In this document: positions 25,845 to 34,552 of the stretch, one piece after another
Numbering within the stretch: the stretch's first letter is position 1
Layout: each line of letters opens with the position of its first letter
Origin: Bacillota bacterium
GTDB lineage: Bacteria; Bacillota; UBA4882; UBA8346
DNA length: 64,000 nt
NCBI GenBank assembly: GCA_023400055.1
Contig: JAEXFN010000038.1
Location: 1-64,000, forward strand
Reading direction: 5' to 3'
Translations under genes and position numbers: made by a program
The notes under the pieces: model-generated
Databases searched by the model: none
The model's input: the letters and a program-made list of their open reading frames with translations, nothing else
What the model was told of the DNA's origin: nothing

Positions 25845-26195
25845 TCTTTTGGTGAATAAACGAGCTCTCTCAATCGTTCAACAAGCTCATTTTGTGAATA
25901 AATGAGCTCTTTCAATCGTTCAACAAGCTCATTTTGCGAATAAATGAGCTCTTTCAGTCGTTCAACAAGCTCATTTTGTGAATAAATGAGCTCTTTCAGT
26001 CGTTCAACGAGCTTGTTTTGTGAATAAATGAGCTCTTTCAGTCGTTCAACAAGCTCGTTTTGTTAATAAAGAGCTCTTTCAGTCGTTCAACAAGCTCATT
26101 TTGTGAATAAATGAGCTCTTTCAATCGTTCAACGAGCTCATTTTGTGAATAAATGAGCTCTTTCAGTCGTTCAACAAGCTCATTTTGTGAATAAG
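25845..26195. repeat. Tandem array 1: 42-bp units (2 x 21 bp), about 8 copies
   Basis: Eight copies of a 42-bp unit spaced at 42, 42, 42, 42, 41, 42 and 42 bp, each containing GAGCTCTTTCA, TCGTTCAAC and ATTTTGTGAATAA. Each unit is two related 21-bp halves. On the minus strand it reads ELIYSQN-ELVERLK heptads, but the unit near 26055-26071 lacks one base and breaks that frame, so translation of the whole array is unlikely. Copies differ mainly by transitions (AAC/AAG, CAATCG/CAGTCG). The TTTTGTGAATAAA core is shared with array 3 at 57961. Confidence 0.9.
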
Positions 26196-26342
26196 TGATT
26201 TATTTCTGTAATCCAGCCTCGGAGTATCGGCATTCGAAACAAATCCGCGCCGCTTGCAACGGTAATCATTATTACTATGTATAATATGTCATTTCCCGGC
26301 CAATACTTCTCGGGTAAAAGCTCTTCTGGGAGGAAATGTTTT

Positions 26343-27110
26343 ATGTTGATTCGTAATGCGTTATATTTCATCGCTTTGACATTTACCGGGCTGTTCTTAT
26401 TGTTTTACAATACCGTCACGCCGTCCGATAAACCAGCGACGATGCCGACTCTGCCCATTGTAATTTATGAACCGGATTCTATTCAAAACTCGTTGATTCA
26501 GTTTTTTATTCAACGCGCCAACCCCGATCTGCGAATGGCTCAATCCGTGGCCATCACCAGGGAGATTATTCGCCAATCGGACATCCATGATTTTGATCCG
26601 TTCTTTCTCACCAGTTTAATCGCCACGGAATCGGCCTTTCGTCCCGCGGCCGTGTCCGGCGCGCGCGCCAAGGGGTTGATGCAACTCAGCGCCGACGTTA
26701 TCGCGCTGTTGCGGGTGCGCGATCCCTTTAACATTCAGCAAAACATTCAGGCCGGTACCGGCTATTTGGCTTATTTGCGGCAACGCTTCAATCATCCGCA
26801 ACTGATGCTGGCCGCCTATAACGCCGGTCCGACCCGGATTGCCCGGCTGAAACGGGTCCCCCGGATTGCCGAGACCCTTTCCTATATCCGCAAGATCGAC
26901 CTTTACCAAGGCTATCTGCGCGCTTATTTCCGGCAAACGATGCAAACCCTCAAAGTTAAACCGGTTCTCTACGCCTCGCTGATTGGCGCTCACGGAATGC
27001 AGCTGCGCCGACTCAGCAGCATCGTCCGCCCCAATTTGGTTCATTCACTGGCTCCGCTGGATATCTGCGAACAACGGCGGCCCCGTTTTCTCACGCTCTT
27101 ATTCGCTTAG
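26343..27110 (+). CDS. Membrane-anchored lytic transglycosylase (SLT/Slt70 domain)
   Basis: A 255-residue protein with an N-terminal signal anchor (about 8-26) and a goose-lysozyme-like SLT domain: FFLTSLIATESAFRPAAVS (catalytic Glu about residue 100), GARAKGLMQLSADVI and LMLAAYNAGPTRI. It cleaves the MurNAc-GlcNAc bond of peptidoglycan in cell-wall remodelling. GGGAGG lies 9 nt before ATG 26343. Neighbours do not suggest a flagellar or secretion role. Confidence 0.9.
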   Translation: MLIRNALYFIALTFTGLFLLFYNTVTPSDKPATMPTLPIVIYEPDSIQNSLIQFFIQRANPDLRMAQSVAITREIIRQSDIHDFDPFFLTSLIATESAFRPAAVSGARAKGLMQLSADVIALLRVRDPFNIQQNIQAGTGYLAYLRQRFNHPQLMLAAYNAGPTRIARLKRVPRIAETLSYIRKIDLYQGYLRAYFRQTMQTLKVKPVLYASLIGAHGMQLRRLSSIVRPNLVHSLAPLDICEQRRPRFLTLLFA

Positions 27111-27198
27111 CGGCGCTGTGATGCAGTTCTTTACTGAAAAATCGCTTTGCGAAGGCTCTGAAACGGCTTTATCCTCGCTGCGCTACGCTTTTGTGTTC

Positions 27199-27220
27199 AC
27201 CCTGCCCTTCGGCAGGGTTT
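27199..27220 (+). terminator. Possible terminator after the transglycosylase gene
   Basis: An 8-bp stem (27199-27206 with 27211-27218) closes a CTTC loop, but only two or three T follow. The rest of the 27111-27420 gap shows no gene or other element. Confidence 0.35.
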
Positions 27221-27422
27221 ATCACGCCGCTTTTCGATCTGCTTTTTCGTTCCGCTTTCTTAAAAACCCGGCCTCTTTTTCCTTTTTGCAAAGTTTTTCC
27301 TTTTTCTCCGAATTATTGTTTACATTTAGGTTAATAAATGATGAACTTATGAACTTTTCATTTTGGGAGCAAACTACTGTCAGCATCCCATTAGCTTAAT
27401 CCCTATATTAAAGTCGTGTTAG

Positions 27423-27465
27423 AAAATGTAAAATAATTGACATCCGCCTTACATTTTCGTATACT
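27423..27465 (+). promoter_or_regulatory. glnRA promoter overlapped by a palindromic GlnR-type operator
   Basis: TTGACA (27437-27442) and TATACT (27460-27465) are 17 bp apart. Arms AAAATGTAA (27423-27431) and TTACATTTT (27449-27457), with a 17-bp spacer, straddle the -35 and the spacer. GlnR sites are TGTNA-N7-TNACA, so the half-sites match, though the spacing is wider. Autorepression of glnRA by GlnR when glutamine is plentiful is the known logic in Bacilli. Confidence 0.75.
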
Positions 27466-27491
27466 TATCTTATAGAATAGGGTGATAAAAT

Positions 27492-27878
27492 ATGGCTAAT
27501 AATGACTCCATTTTCCCCATCAGCGTTGTAATGAATATGACAAATTTAACGGCGCGTCAGATTCGTTATTATGAGACCCACGATCTCATTCGTCCAGCCC
27601 GTTCCAAAGGGAATCAGCGTCTTTACACCCAGTCGGATGTCGAAAAACTCTTGTTAATCAAGTCCCTGCTTGAAAAGGGTTTGAATCTGGATGGCATTAA
27701 GGCGGTGATTAACGGGGAAAAATCGGCCGAAAGCATCAATGATCCCGCCAATATCAGTTCCAACCGGCCGACCGAAGTCTTCAATCCGCAGCGGGCCACC
27801 GCGCAGAAACTGACTTCGCTTTACCCGGTCAATAACCAGGAAGCTTTAACCCAGTGGTTGCAGCATAAAAGAAAATGA
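27492..27878 (+). CDS. glnR: GlnR-like MerR-family nitrogen regulator
   Basis: A 128-residue MerR-type regulator: winged helix at about 10-75 (NLTARQIRYYETHDLIRPAR, GNQRLYTQSDVEKLLLIKSL), then a variable tail ending in LTQWLQHKRK, as in GlnR/TnrA, whose tails contact glutamine synthetase. In Bacillus GlnR represses glnRA when feedback-inhibited GlnA stabilises it. It directly precedes glnA by 10 nt and has a palindrome in its promoter. It lacks metal or drug-binding residues of other MerR proteins. Confidence 0.88.
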   Translation: MANNDSIFPISVVMNMTNLTARQIRYYETHDLIRPARSKGNQRLYTQSDVEKLLLIKSLLEKGLNLDGIKAVINGEKSAESINDPANISSNRPTEVFNPQRATAQKLTSLYPVNNQEALTQWLQHKRK

Positions 27879-27888
27879 AGGTGTTCCC

Positions 27889-29211
27889 ATGAATAAAGCG
27901 TCGATTATCAGCAAATGCAAAGAATTGGATGTCCGTTTTATTCGGCTCCAGTTCACTGACATTCTCGGTGTCGTAAAGAATGTGGCGATCCCCGTCAGCC
28001 AGTTGGAAAAAGCGCTCAGTAACGAGATTATGTTCGACGGTTCCTCCATCGAAGGTTTCGCGCGGGTCGAGGAATCGGACATGATCCTAAAGCCGGATCT
28101 CGATTCGTTCGCCATTTTCCCGTGGCGGCCGCGCGAAGGTTCGGTAGCCCGCTTCATCTGCGACATCTATACCCCCGAACTTAAGCCGTTCGAGGGCGAT
28201 CCCCGCTATGTCCTGCGCCGGACCATGCAGGAAGCGGCCGAGATGGGTTATACGGTCAACGTCGGTCCCGAATGTGAGTTTTTCCTGTTTAAATCCAACG
28301 AAGACGGCACGCCGTCCATCATTACCCACGACAAAGGGGGTTATTTCGACCTATCCCCGGTCGATCTGGGTGAAAACGCGCGGCGCGAGATCATTCTGAC
28401 CCTCGAGGAGATGGGCTTCGAGATCGAAGCCTCGCATCATGAGGTTTCTCCCGGACAGCATGAGATCGATTTCCGCTATTCGGATCCGTTGATCACCGCC
28501 GATCGGGTGACGACCTTGAAATTCGTCACGCGCATCATCGCCCAGCTTCATAATTTGCATGCTACGTTCATGCCCAAGCCGCTCTTCGGCGTCAACGGTT
28601 CGGGAATGCACATTCACCTGTCGCTCTTCAAGGACGGCAAGAATGCCTTTTTCGATCCCCATACCAAGAATCAGCTCAGCCAGACCGCGCTTTATTTTAT
28701 CGGCGGGATCCTGAAGCATATCAAGGCGATCACCGCGCTGACCAACCCGCTGGTGAATTCGTACAAGCGGCTGATCCCCGGATACGAAGCTCCGGTCTAC
28801 CAATCGTGGTCCGCTTCCAACCGCAGCGCTTTGATCCGCGTTCCCGCCGCCCGACAGATGGATACGCGAATCGAGATCCGCAATCCCGATCCCTGCTGTA
28901 ATCCTTATCTGGCCTTCAGTGTGCTGATCAAGGCCGGGCTCGACGGGATTACCAACAAGATCCAGCCCGGCGAACCCATCCGTAAAAATGTTTATCTGAT
29001 GACCCCGGCCGAACGGGCCCTGGAGAACATCAGCAGTTTGCCGAGCTCCTTATTCGAGGCCCTGGAAGAGATGGAGAAAGATCCGCTGTGCCTGGCTACC
29101 TTGGGCGAGCACATCATGAACCGTTATGTCGAGGCCAAGATGATCGAGTGGGAAGTTTACCGCGGCCAGATTCATCAATGGGAGATCGATCAATACCTCG
29201 GAGTTTTTTAA
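27889..29211 (+). CDS. glnA: Glutamine synthetase, type I-alpha
   Basis: A 440-residue enzyme making glutamine from glutamate, ammonia and ATP. Motifs: FDGSSIEGFARVEESDM, NVGPECEFFLF, SPGQHEIDFRY, FGVNGSGMHIHLSLF, NRSALIRVPA and the terminal YLGVF. The length matches the Bacillus-type (GSI-alpha) enzyme that is feedback-inhibited and not adenylylated; the adenylylation-loop tyrosine region of GSI-beta is absent. AAGGTG precedes ATG 27889. Second gene of glnRA. Confidence 0.96.
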   Translation: MNKASIISKCKELDVRFIRLQFTDILGVVKNVAIPVSQLEKALSNEIMFDGSSIEGFARVEESDMILKPDLDSFAIFPWRPREGSVARFICDIYTPELKPFEGDPRYVLRRTMQEAAEMGYTVNVGPECEFFLFKSNEDGTPSIITHDKGGYFDLSPVDLGENARREIILTLEEMGFEIEASHHEVSPGQHEIDFRYSDPLITADRVTTLKFVTRIIAQLHNLHATFMPKPLFGVNGSGMHIHLSLFKDGKNAFFDPHTKNQLSQTALYFIGGILKHIKAITALTNPLVNSYKRLIPGYEAPVYQSWSASNRSALIRVPAARQMDTRIEIRNPDPCCNPYLAFSVLIKAGLDGITNKIQPGEPIRKNVYLMTPAERALENISSLPSSLFEALEEMEKDPLCLATLGEHIMNRYVEAKMIEWEVYRGQIHQWEIDQYLGVF

Positions 29212-29248
29212 GCTTGAGATCCGGACAAGCTGACGATTTTGAATATCT

Positions 29249-29290
29249 AAATCAAAAACTCCTTTTTCAAGGAGTTTTTGATTTCACCAG
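29249..29290. terminator. Bidirectional terminator between glnA and bactofilin
   Basis: A 16-bp perfect stem (29249-29264 with 29269-29284) with A-rich and T-rich flanks. Its right arm overlaps the 3' end of the convergent bactofilin gene. Confidence 0.9.
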
Positions 29291-29707
29291 TGTAATCGCC
29301 GGTTCATCCGGGCTCTCGCTCTTTAATCCTTTGCCGCGCTCCTTAAGCTCGCCGTACGGCAGCGGCGCACAGGTACCCTCCAGGTAAGCGCCATCCTCGA
29401 CGATTAGGACTGCCATCTTCGTATCGCCCATGACCTTGGCGCCCGGCAACAGTTCCAACTTGCCCCGGGCTTCCACGGTTCCTTTGACTTCCCCGGCCAC
29501 CGTCATGTTTTTGACGATGACATCGCCGACCACTTTACCGCTTTCCCCGATGACCAGGTCTGCGCCGATTTGGAGCTCGCCCTCATAGTAACCGTCGATC
29601 CGCACCGTACCGCCGGGAGTCTCCAGGTTTCCTTTCAGGCGGCATTCTTTGCCGATCAGGGTTTCAATCCGCTTGGCATTGCCAGCACTTTCCTTGGTAG
29701 TCGACAT
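29267..29707 (-). CDS. Bactofilin family cytoskeletal protein
   Basis: A 146-residue protein with the central bactofilin beta-helix: IGKECRLKGNLETPGGTVRI, GYYEGELQIGADLVIGESGK, VVGDVIVKNMTVAGEVKGT and LELLPGAKVMGDTKMAVLIV (about 15-110). The tail is charged and disordered. Bactofilins polymerise without nucleotide and scaffold cell-wall or envelope machinery. It lies 15 nt downstream of the M23 peptidase gene, a common pairing in which the two act together on cell shape. Confidence 0.92.
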   Translation of the reverse strand: MSTTKESAGNAKRIETLIGKECRLKGNLETPGGTVRIDGYYEGELQIGADLVIGESGKVVGDVIVKNMTVAGEVKGTVEARGKLELLPGAKVMGDTKMAVLIVEDGAYLEGTCAPLPYGELKERGKGLKSESPDEPAITLVKSKTP

Positions 29708-29722
29708 GGTAGACCCCCCTTA

Positions 29723-30673
29723 TCATTTTTTCAAAAACGAAATTGGATTGACGGGTTGGCCATTGATCCGGACTTCATAGTGCAGATGCGGACCGGTACT
29801 GGTTCCGGAGCTTCCCGACAGACTGATCACTTGCCCTTGCTTGACTTGCTGGCCCTTCCGGACCAGCAAACGCGAATTGTGGGCGTAACGCGTCTGATAA
29901 CCGTAGCCGTGATCGATAATTACGATATTGCCATAACCGCTTTCGTAACCGGAGCTGACGACCACCCCATCGGCAGCCGCCCGAACCTGGGTGCCGAACC
30001 TGGCGCTCAAGTCGATGCCGGTGTGTTGCCGGGTGAAACCCAGCAAGGGATGAAACCGGTTGCCGAACCGGGAAGTGATACTCGAATGGACCGGCCACAA
30101 GGACGGGATATGATCCAATTTTCGTTCGTAGGTCAGCAGGTCATTCAAAAGCCGCTGTTGCGCCTGGGATTCTTGACTAATATAGGCCGCCACTTGGCTT
30201 TCCGACGATTTCAAGCGGTCCAGCGCCGACCCATTGGCCGACACCGCGTCCAGCTCATACGACTTGGTCCGGACGTAAACGCCGCGGCTTACCGGGGAAT
30301 TCACCCGGCCGCCCTTCTGCTGAATCGCCCGCCAGGTGGCCATCAGCCTCTCCCGTTCCTTCTTCAACTGGTTTAATTTATCCAGCGTATGTAGGGTTTT
30401 CTCCAGGGTCGGCTGGACCTCTTTCCGTTCCCGCCGCAGCTGCGCGATGCGCTGATTCTTCACCGCCAGCTGGCGGTGAAAGTTTTTGATCTGCCACACC
30501 TGAGTCGTAAAACCGATGAAGATATAAATATTAAAAAGAATGATTCCCAGAGTGATGACGACCACTGAGAACGGAATCGATATCGTATGGATCGTGCCCG
30601 TAGAGTTGGGAACCAGCATAAACGTGAAGCCGTGTTTCATATGGGAACGGATCCATTTTTTCAAATTCTTCAA
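29723..30673 (-). CDS. M23-family metallopeptidase, membrane-anchored
   Basis: A 316-residue protein: cytoplasmic basic start, one membrane segment (about 33-55), a coiled coil (about 60-115), then a LytM/M23 domain (ITSRFGNRFHPLLGFTRQHTGIDL; RAAADGVVVSSGYESGYGNI; GPHLHYEVRINGQPVNP). The zinc ligands H (in RFHP), D (in GIDL) and HxH (HLH) are all present, so it should be an active endopeptidase. It probably forms a unit with the downstream bactofilin. The 298-bp gap to its right (30674-30971) contains no gene. Confidence 0.92.
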   Translation of the reverse strand: MKNLKKWIRSHMKHGFTFMLVPNSTGTIHTISIPFSVVVITLGIILFNIYIFIGFTTQVWQIKNFHRQLAVKNQRIAQLRRERKEVQPTLEKTLHTLDKLNQLKKERERLMATWRAIQQKGGRVNSPVSRGVYVRTKSYELDAVSANGSALDRLKSSESQVAAYISQESQAQQRLLNDLLTYERKLDHIPSLWPVHSSITSRFGNRFHPLLGFTRQHTGIDLSARFGTQVRAAADGVVVSSGYESGYGNIVIIDHGYGYQTRYAHNSRLLVRKGQQVKQGQVISLSGSSGTSTGPHLHYEVRINGQPVNPISFLKK

Positions 30674-30971
30674 TGATACACCCCCAGCAACATCAATTTC
30701 ACTCTTGATGGAGCGTGTATTATAAGCCGAAATAAACTTTGCGCAAAATCTTTCCCGTTTTGAAGCATGATGAGAAAGATTTTGGCAGCACTTATCCCAA
30801 TCTTATGATAAGCCAAGGCTATTATCGCTCGATTGATAGACGACTACAAAACCGATGACGACGAATCGAGTATAGTAACTCGATGTTTTCGCCATCGGAA
30901 AAAGTTTTCCTGCCATACTTCCAGAAAATCGCTCGGGGCGGATTCGTTACTTTTAAACAGTAAAGACGCAA

Positions 30972-31475
30972 TTATTGCTTTTTTCCCGTTCCGAGCGCTT
31001 TGTTGATGGCCGCCTGCTCTTCTTTGGAAAGCGCGTAACTGGATTTCCCGTTGAAAACCGATTTACAATAGACCCTTGACTCTTCCCGCCCGAAAATACT
31101 GCTTAAGACAAATCCGTTGCCCGAGCCGTCCAGGATCGCCAAGGCGAAGCTCTGGTCGCCTCCGGTGTTCTCAAAAGCCTGGAACCTCAGCAGATTCCAG
31201 TGTTGAAAATGACTGTCGGCTTGAATTTCATTTCTGGTCAGATGTTCCTCGAAGTTTACGACATTTTTCTCAAAAATATGCACTTTTTCGACAATTTCTA
31301 ATAGGATTTCTTCCAGATCCCGGCCATTCGCCGTTCTTAACAGCGTTTTATATTTTTTGAGTCTCCTTTGCAAAGACGCCTGTCGAATCGCTAAGATTAG
31401 CAATAATACCAGCAAAACCAGGAAAATAATAAATAAGTTCCGCTCAACCCATGTGTTGAGTATGGCCAGGTTCAT
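30972..31475 (-). CDS. DUF4446 family membrane protein
   Basis: A 167-residue protein: one N-terminal membrane helix (about 13-33), a helical stretch, then a C-terminal domain (LLRFQAFENTGGDQSFALAI, LDGSGNGFVLSSIFGREESRVYCK) matching DUF4446, a family found near parAB in many Firmicutes. Function unknown. It begins 46 nt after larC on the same strand. Confidence 0.85.
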   Translation of the reverse strand: MNLAILNTWVERNLFIIFLVLLVLLLILAIRQASLQRRLKKYKTLLRTANGRDLEEILLEIVEKVHIFEKNVVNFEEHLTRNEIQADSHFQHWNLLRFQAFENTGGDQSFALAILDGSGNGFVLSSIFGREESRVYCKSVFNGKSSYALSKEEQAAINKALGTGKKQ

Positions 31476-31521
31476 GACGATCCCTTCCTCATTTTTTCTC
31501 GGAAATATGCCTGCTTTTCAT

Positions 31522-32715
31522 CTACAGTTCCTTTTCCTTAAGCCATTGGCTTTTGGCAATGAGGAACGCCTCTTCGTAGATATCTTTGACGGGGCGCGCG
31601 CTTTGCTGCGCGGCGCGGACACAATCATCATATTCGGGCGCCACTTTGATCACTCGGCCATCGAAGAGCCCGGCCTTGATCTGGATGGCGGCCTCGCCCA
31701 GCTGGACCTGAAAAGTCTTCCGTTCCAGGCAGGTGCGGTCCACCGTATATTTGCGAACTCCCAATGTCGTCGTCTGGGTCAACAGAATCTTTTCCATCGC
31801 CGACTCCCTTTCCGGCGGAGCCAGCACCGTAATCAGTGTCCCGGGCCGGCCTTTCTTCATATAGACCGGGGTCAGGAAATAGTCGCGCGCCCCGGCGGCG
31901 AATAACTGCTCGCCCAGGAAGCCGAAAAACTCGGGGTTCATGTTATCGATGTTGGTCTCTAGGACTACCTGGGTGTCTTGGGTCGGGTCCGCGGCGGTTT
32001 CTCCATAAAAGATCCGCAGCACGTTGGGAATGGGTCGATCGGCCGATCCCGCGCCATAGCCGATCCGCTCGACGCTCAGCGCCGGCATGCTCTTTACCGA
32101 AGTCGCCCATTCTTTCAGCAGCGCCGCGCCGGTAGGCGTGGTCCACTCGCCTTCGTGATCCCCGCCGAATACCGCATAGCCTTTCAGCAACTCCGCCGCG
32201 GCCGGAGCGGGCAACGGAATCAGCCCATGGGCGCACTCGATCATGCCGAAGCCCATCCGGATTGGCGACACCAAAATCCGGTCGATCTTCAGATACTCGA
32301 TACCGAGACAGGCGCCGACGATATCGACGATGGCGTCGACCGCCCCGACCTCATGGAAATGGATTTCCTCCAGCGAAACGCCGTGAATCTTCGCCTCGGC
32401 CGTTGCCAGTTCCCGGAAGCAGTGCACCGCTCTTTCCTTAACCGTCGGGCTCAACGCCGCTCCTTCGATCAGCGCGGTGATATCCTGCAACCGGCGATGC
32501 TGGTGTTCGTGGAAATGGGGCACGTCGAAATACTGAGCGCCGATGCCGTTTTTGGTGACCCGCTCCAGTCGCAATTCGGGGAGATGAACCGGAAGTTTCG
32601 CCAGACTCTGCTTTAATTCTTCGAAAGGAAAGCCCAGATCGATGAGGGCCCCCAGGAACATATTCCCGCTGACGCCGGCATTACAATCAAGATACAATGT
32701 TTTCATGGTTTTCAT
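31522..32715 (-). CDS. larC: Nickel-pincer cofactor cyclometallase LarC
   Basis: A 397-residue protein (DUF111). LarC inserts nickel into the pyridinium bis-thiocarboxylate cofactor of lactate racemase-type enzymes. Motifs: MKTLYLDCNAGVSGNMFLGAL, HFHEVGAVDAIVDIVGACLG, TPTGAALLKEW and ETNIDNMNPEFFGFL. In Lactiplantibacillus plantarum larC is made by a programmed frameshift joining larC1 and larC2; here it is one continuous frame. AGGAG lies 7 nt before ATG 32715. It overlaps larB by 29 bp; larA and larE are not in the window. Confidence 0.93.
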   Translation of the reverse strand: MKTMKTLYLDCNAGVSGNMFLGALIDLGFPFEELKQSLAKLPVHLPELRLERVTKNGIGAQYFDVPHFHEHQHRRLQDITALIEGAALSPTVKERAVHCFRELATAEAKIHGVSLEEIHFHEVGAVDAIVDIVGACLGIEYLKIDRILVSPIRMGFGMIECAHGLIPLPAPAAAELLKGYAVFGGDHEGEWTTPTGAALLKEWATSVKSMPALSVERIGYGAGSADRPIPNVLRIFYGETAADPTQDTQVVLETNIDNMNPEFFGFLGEQLFAAGARDYFLTPVYMKKGRPGTLITVLAPPERESAMEKILLTQTTTLGVRKYTVDRTCLERKTFQVQLGEAAIQIKAGLFDGRVIKVAPEYDDCVRAAQQSARPVKDIYEEAFLIAKSQWLKEKEL

Positions 32716-33466
32716 GCGACTCTCCTAACAAATTAATCCGGTGGGCCAGGATTCCCGCGCCGAAGCCATTATTGATATTGACGACTCCGATGCCGCTGGC
32801 GCAAGAATTCAACATGCTTAACAGCGGCGCCACTCCGTTAAAATTGGCGCCATAACCGATGCTGGTCGGAACCGCGACGATCGGTTTGGCTACCAGGCCG
32901 CCGACCACGCTGGCCAGGGCGCCTTCCATCCCCGCCACCACGACCAGCACCCGGCAGTCGTCCAATAATTGCTTGTTACTCAACAAACGGTGAATGCCCG
33001 CCACTCCCACGTCGTAAATCCGGCTGACTTTGCTGCCCATCAGTTCCGCCGTGACGCTGGCCTCTTCCGCGACCCGCATGTCGGCGGTTCCGGCGGATAC
33101 CACCCCGACCGTTCCGGCGGTTTGCGTCTTGTTGCGCCACACGGCGATGATCCGGGCCGGTTCGAAATATTGCGCGGCGGGAACTTCCGCCTGCACTCGT
33201 GCGAAAATTCTGCGGTTGGCCCGGGTTGCCAACACATTTTGCGATTTTTCGACCAGGACCTTAAAAATCCCGACGATTTGTTCCACCGATTTGCCCGGAC
33301 AATAAATTACTTCCGAATTGCCGTTGCGGAGGTCGCGATGATGATCAATTTTGGCGTAACCCAAATCCTGATACGGCAAATTTTCCAATTGCGCGACCGC
33401 ATTATCCAGCGGAATCCGCTTTTCCGCTACTGCTTCGAAAAGTTCCCTTAAGTATTTTTTATCCAT
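32687..33466 (-). CDS. larB: LarB, pyridinium carboxylase/hydrolase of the nickel-pincer pathway
   Basis: A 259-residue protein. LarB carboxylates nicotinic acid adenine dinucleotide and is related to PurE at its C terminus (VGVVSAGTADMRVAEEASVT, GVAGIHRLL, VVVAGMEGALASVVGGLV, PTSIGYGANFNGVAPLLSML). The N-terminal ~100 residues match LarB rather than PurE (GYAKIDHHRDLRNGNSEVIY). First of two coupled genes. Confidence 0.93.
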   Translation of the reverse strand: MDKKYLRELFEAVAEKRIPLDNAVAQLENLPYQDLGYAKIDHHRDLRNGNSEVIYCPGKSVEQIVGIFKVLVEKSQNVLATRANRRIFARVQAEVPAAQYFEPARIIAVWRNKTQTAGTVGVVSAGTADMRVAEEASVTAELMGSKVSRIYDVGVAGIHRLLSNKQLLDDCRVLVVVAGMEGALASVVGGLVAKPIVAVPTSIGYGANFNGVAPLLSMLNSCASGIGVVNINNGFGAGILAHRINLLGESHENHENIVS

Positions 33467-33488
33467 AAATCGTTCATCGCTCCGTCAA

Positions 33489-33504
33489 TGTTTCACGTGA
33501 AACA
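33489..33504. promoter_or_regulatory. parS site
   Basis: A perfect 16-bp palindrome TGTTTCACGTGAAACA, the consensus ParB/Spo0J binding site, in the gap between parB and larB. This 213-bp gap holds no gene. Confidence 0.95.
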
Positions 33505-33679
33505 TTTCTTAAGTGTTTATCAATTTCTATCGAAATAAATGTATTACCGTGATTTTTGGTTCCGAATCCATCGCGAATTAACTTCAAAGCGGCCTTTATT
33601 TTAGCCTGTTTCTTTCTCAGGAGCTTAGGTTTGAACGGACCAGCGACTTTCCATCAACCCGAAGAACTTGAGAATCCAT

Positions 33680-34552
33680 TCAATTGATTGAAAAAGACAT
33701 CATTTTCTCATAGATGCGGTTGAAATCATCGGTGGAATAATAATCGATTTCGATCTTGCCGCCCTGGCCCGATGGTTTAATCTTGACCTTGGTTCCGAAG
33801 TTATGCTGCAATTTTTCTTCGATCTCCATCATAATCGGGTTCGAGTTGACTTTTTGGGGCGATTGATGTGTTTCACGTGAAACAAGCAAAGAATCGCTCA
33901 GTTTCTTCACTAATTCTTCGGTTTGGCGAACCGAGAGCTGCTTTTCGCGTACCATGGCCCAGGCTTTGCGTTGCTCCTCCAACGAATCCAGCCCCAAAAT
34001 GGCTCGGGCATGGCCCATGGTGAGTACCCCGTTGACCAGATCCTGCTGAATCTCCTGGGGTAAATTTAAAAGCCGCAGCGTATTCGCGATGGCCGAACGG
34101 CTTTTGCCGACTTTTTTAGCGATCTCATCCTGGGTCAATTGAAATTCGTCCATCAAGCGATGGAAGGCCGCGGCGGCTTCCATCGGATTCAGGTCTTCCC
34201 GCTGCAAGTTTTCGACCAGAGCGGCTTCCATCATCGCCTGGTCGGTCATAGAAAGGACGAAAACCGGCACCGCGGTCAAGCCGGCGATCTTGGAGGCGCG
34301 CAGGCGGCGTTCTCCGGCGATCAGCTGATAGCTGCCGTCCACTTCCCGGACCACCAGCGGCTGAATCACGCCGTGGGTCCGGATGGAATCGGCCAGTTCC
34401 TGCAGTTTCTCCTCGGAAAACTCTTTCCGCGGCTGAAAGGGGTTGGTCGTGATGTCGTCGATAGCGATCTCCGATTGTCTTTCGAAGTTGGCTTCATTCA
34501 GTTCTGGAATCAAAGCGCCGAGGCCCTTCCCTAGGCCACGATTTTTAACCAT
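33680..34552 (-). CDS. parB: ParB/Spo0J chromosome partition protein
   Basis: A 290-residue CTPase clamp that loads at parS and spreads on the origin region. N-terminal domain: ITTNPFQPRKEFSEEKLQEL, VIQPLVVREVDGSYQLIAGE, RRLRASK (box II arginine patch, CTP pocket). Central helix-turn-helix: LTQDEIAKKVGKSRSAIANT (about 135-160). C-terminal dimerisation region: KIEIDYYSTDDFNRIYEKM. Overlaps parA by 8 bp. A perfect parS lies inside the gene. Confidence 0.95.
   Translation of the reverse strand: MVKNRGLGKGLGALIPELNEANFERQSEIAIDDITTNPFQPRKEFSEEKLQELADSIRTHGVIQPLVVREVDGSYQLIAGERRLRASKIAGLTAVPVFVLSMTDQAMMEAALVENLQREDLNPMEAAAAFHRLMDEFQLTQDEIAKKVGKSRSAIANTLRLLNLPQEIQQDLVNGVLTMGHARAILGLDSLEEQRKAWAMVREKQLSVRQTEELVKKLSDSLLVSRETHQSPQKVNSNPIMMEIEEKLQHNFGTKVKIKPSGQGGKIEIDYYSTDDFNRIYEKMMSFSIN
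33869..33884. promoter_or_regulatory. parS site inside parB
   Basis: A second perfect TGTTTCACGTGAAACA within the parB coding sequence (the LLVSRETHQ region). It is 380 bp from the first site; both lie about 11 kb from dnaA, as is usual for origin-proximal parS. Confidence 0.95.

Noticed and set aside
25550..25915. Minus-strand protein of 121 residues next to array 1
   Set aside because: It starts at a TTG inside a repeat unit without a ribosome site, runs over the gcv terminator side, and has no recognisable domain.
25845..26195. CRISPR array
   Set aside because: The 42-bp units follow each other directly with no unique spacers, and no cas gene is in the window.
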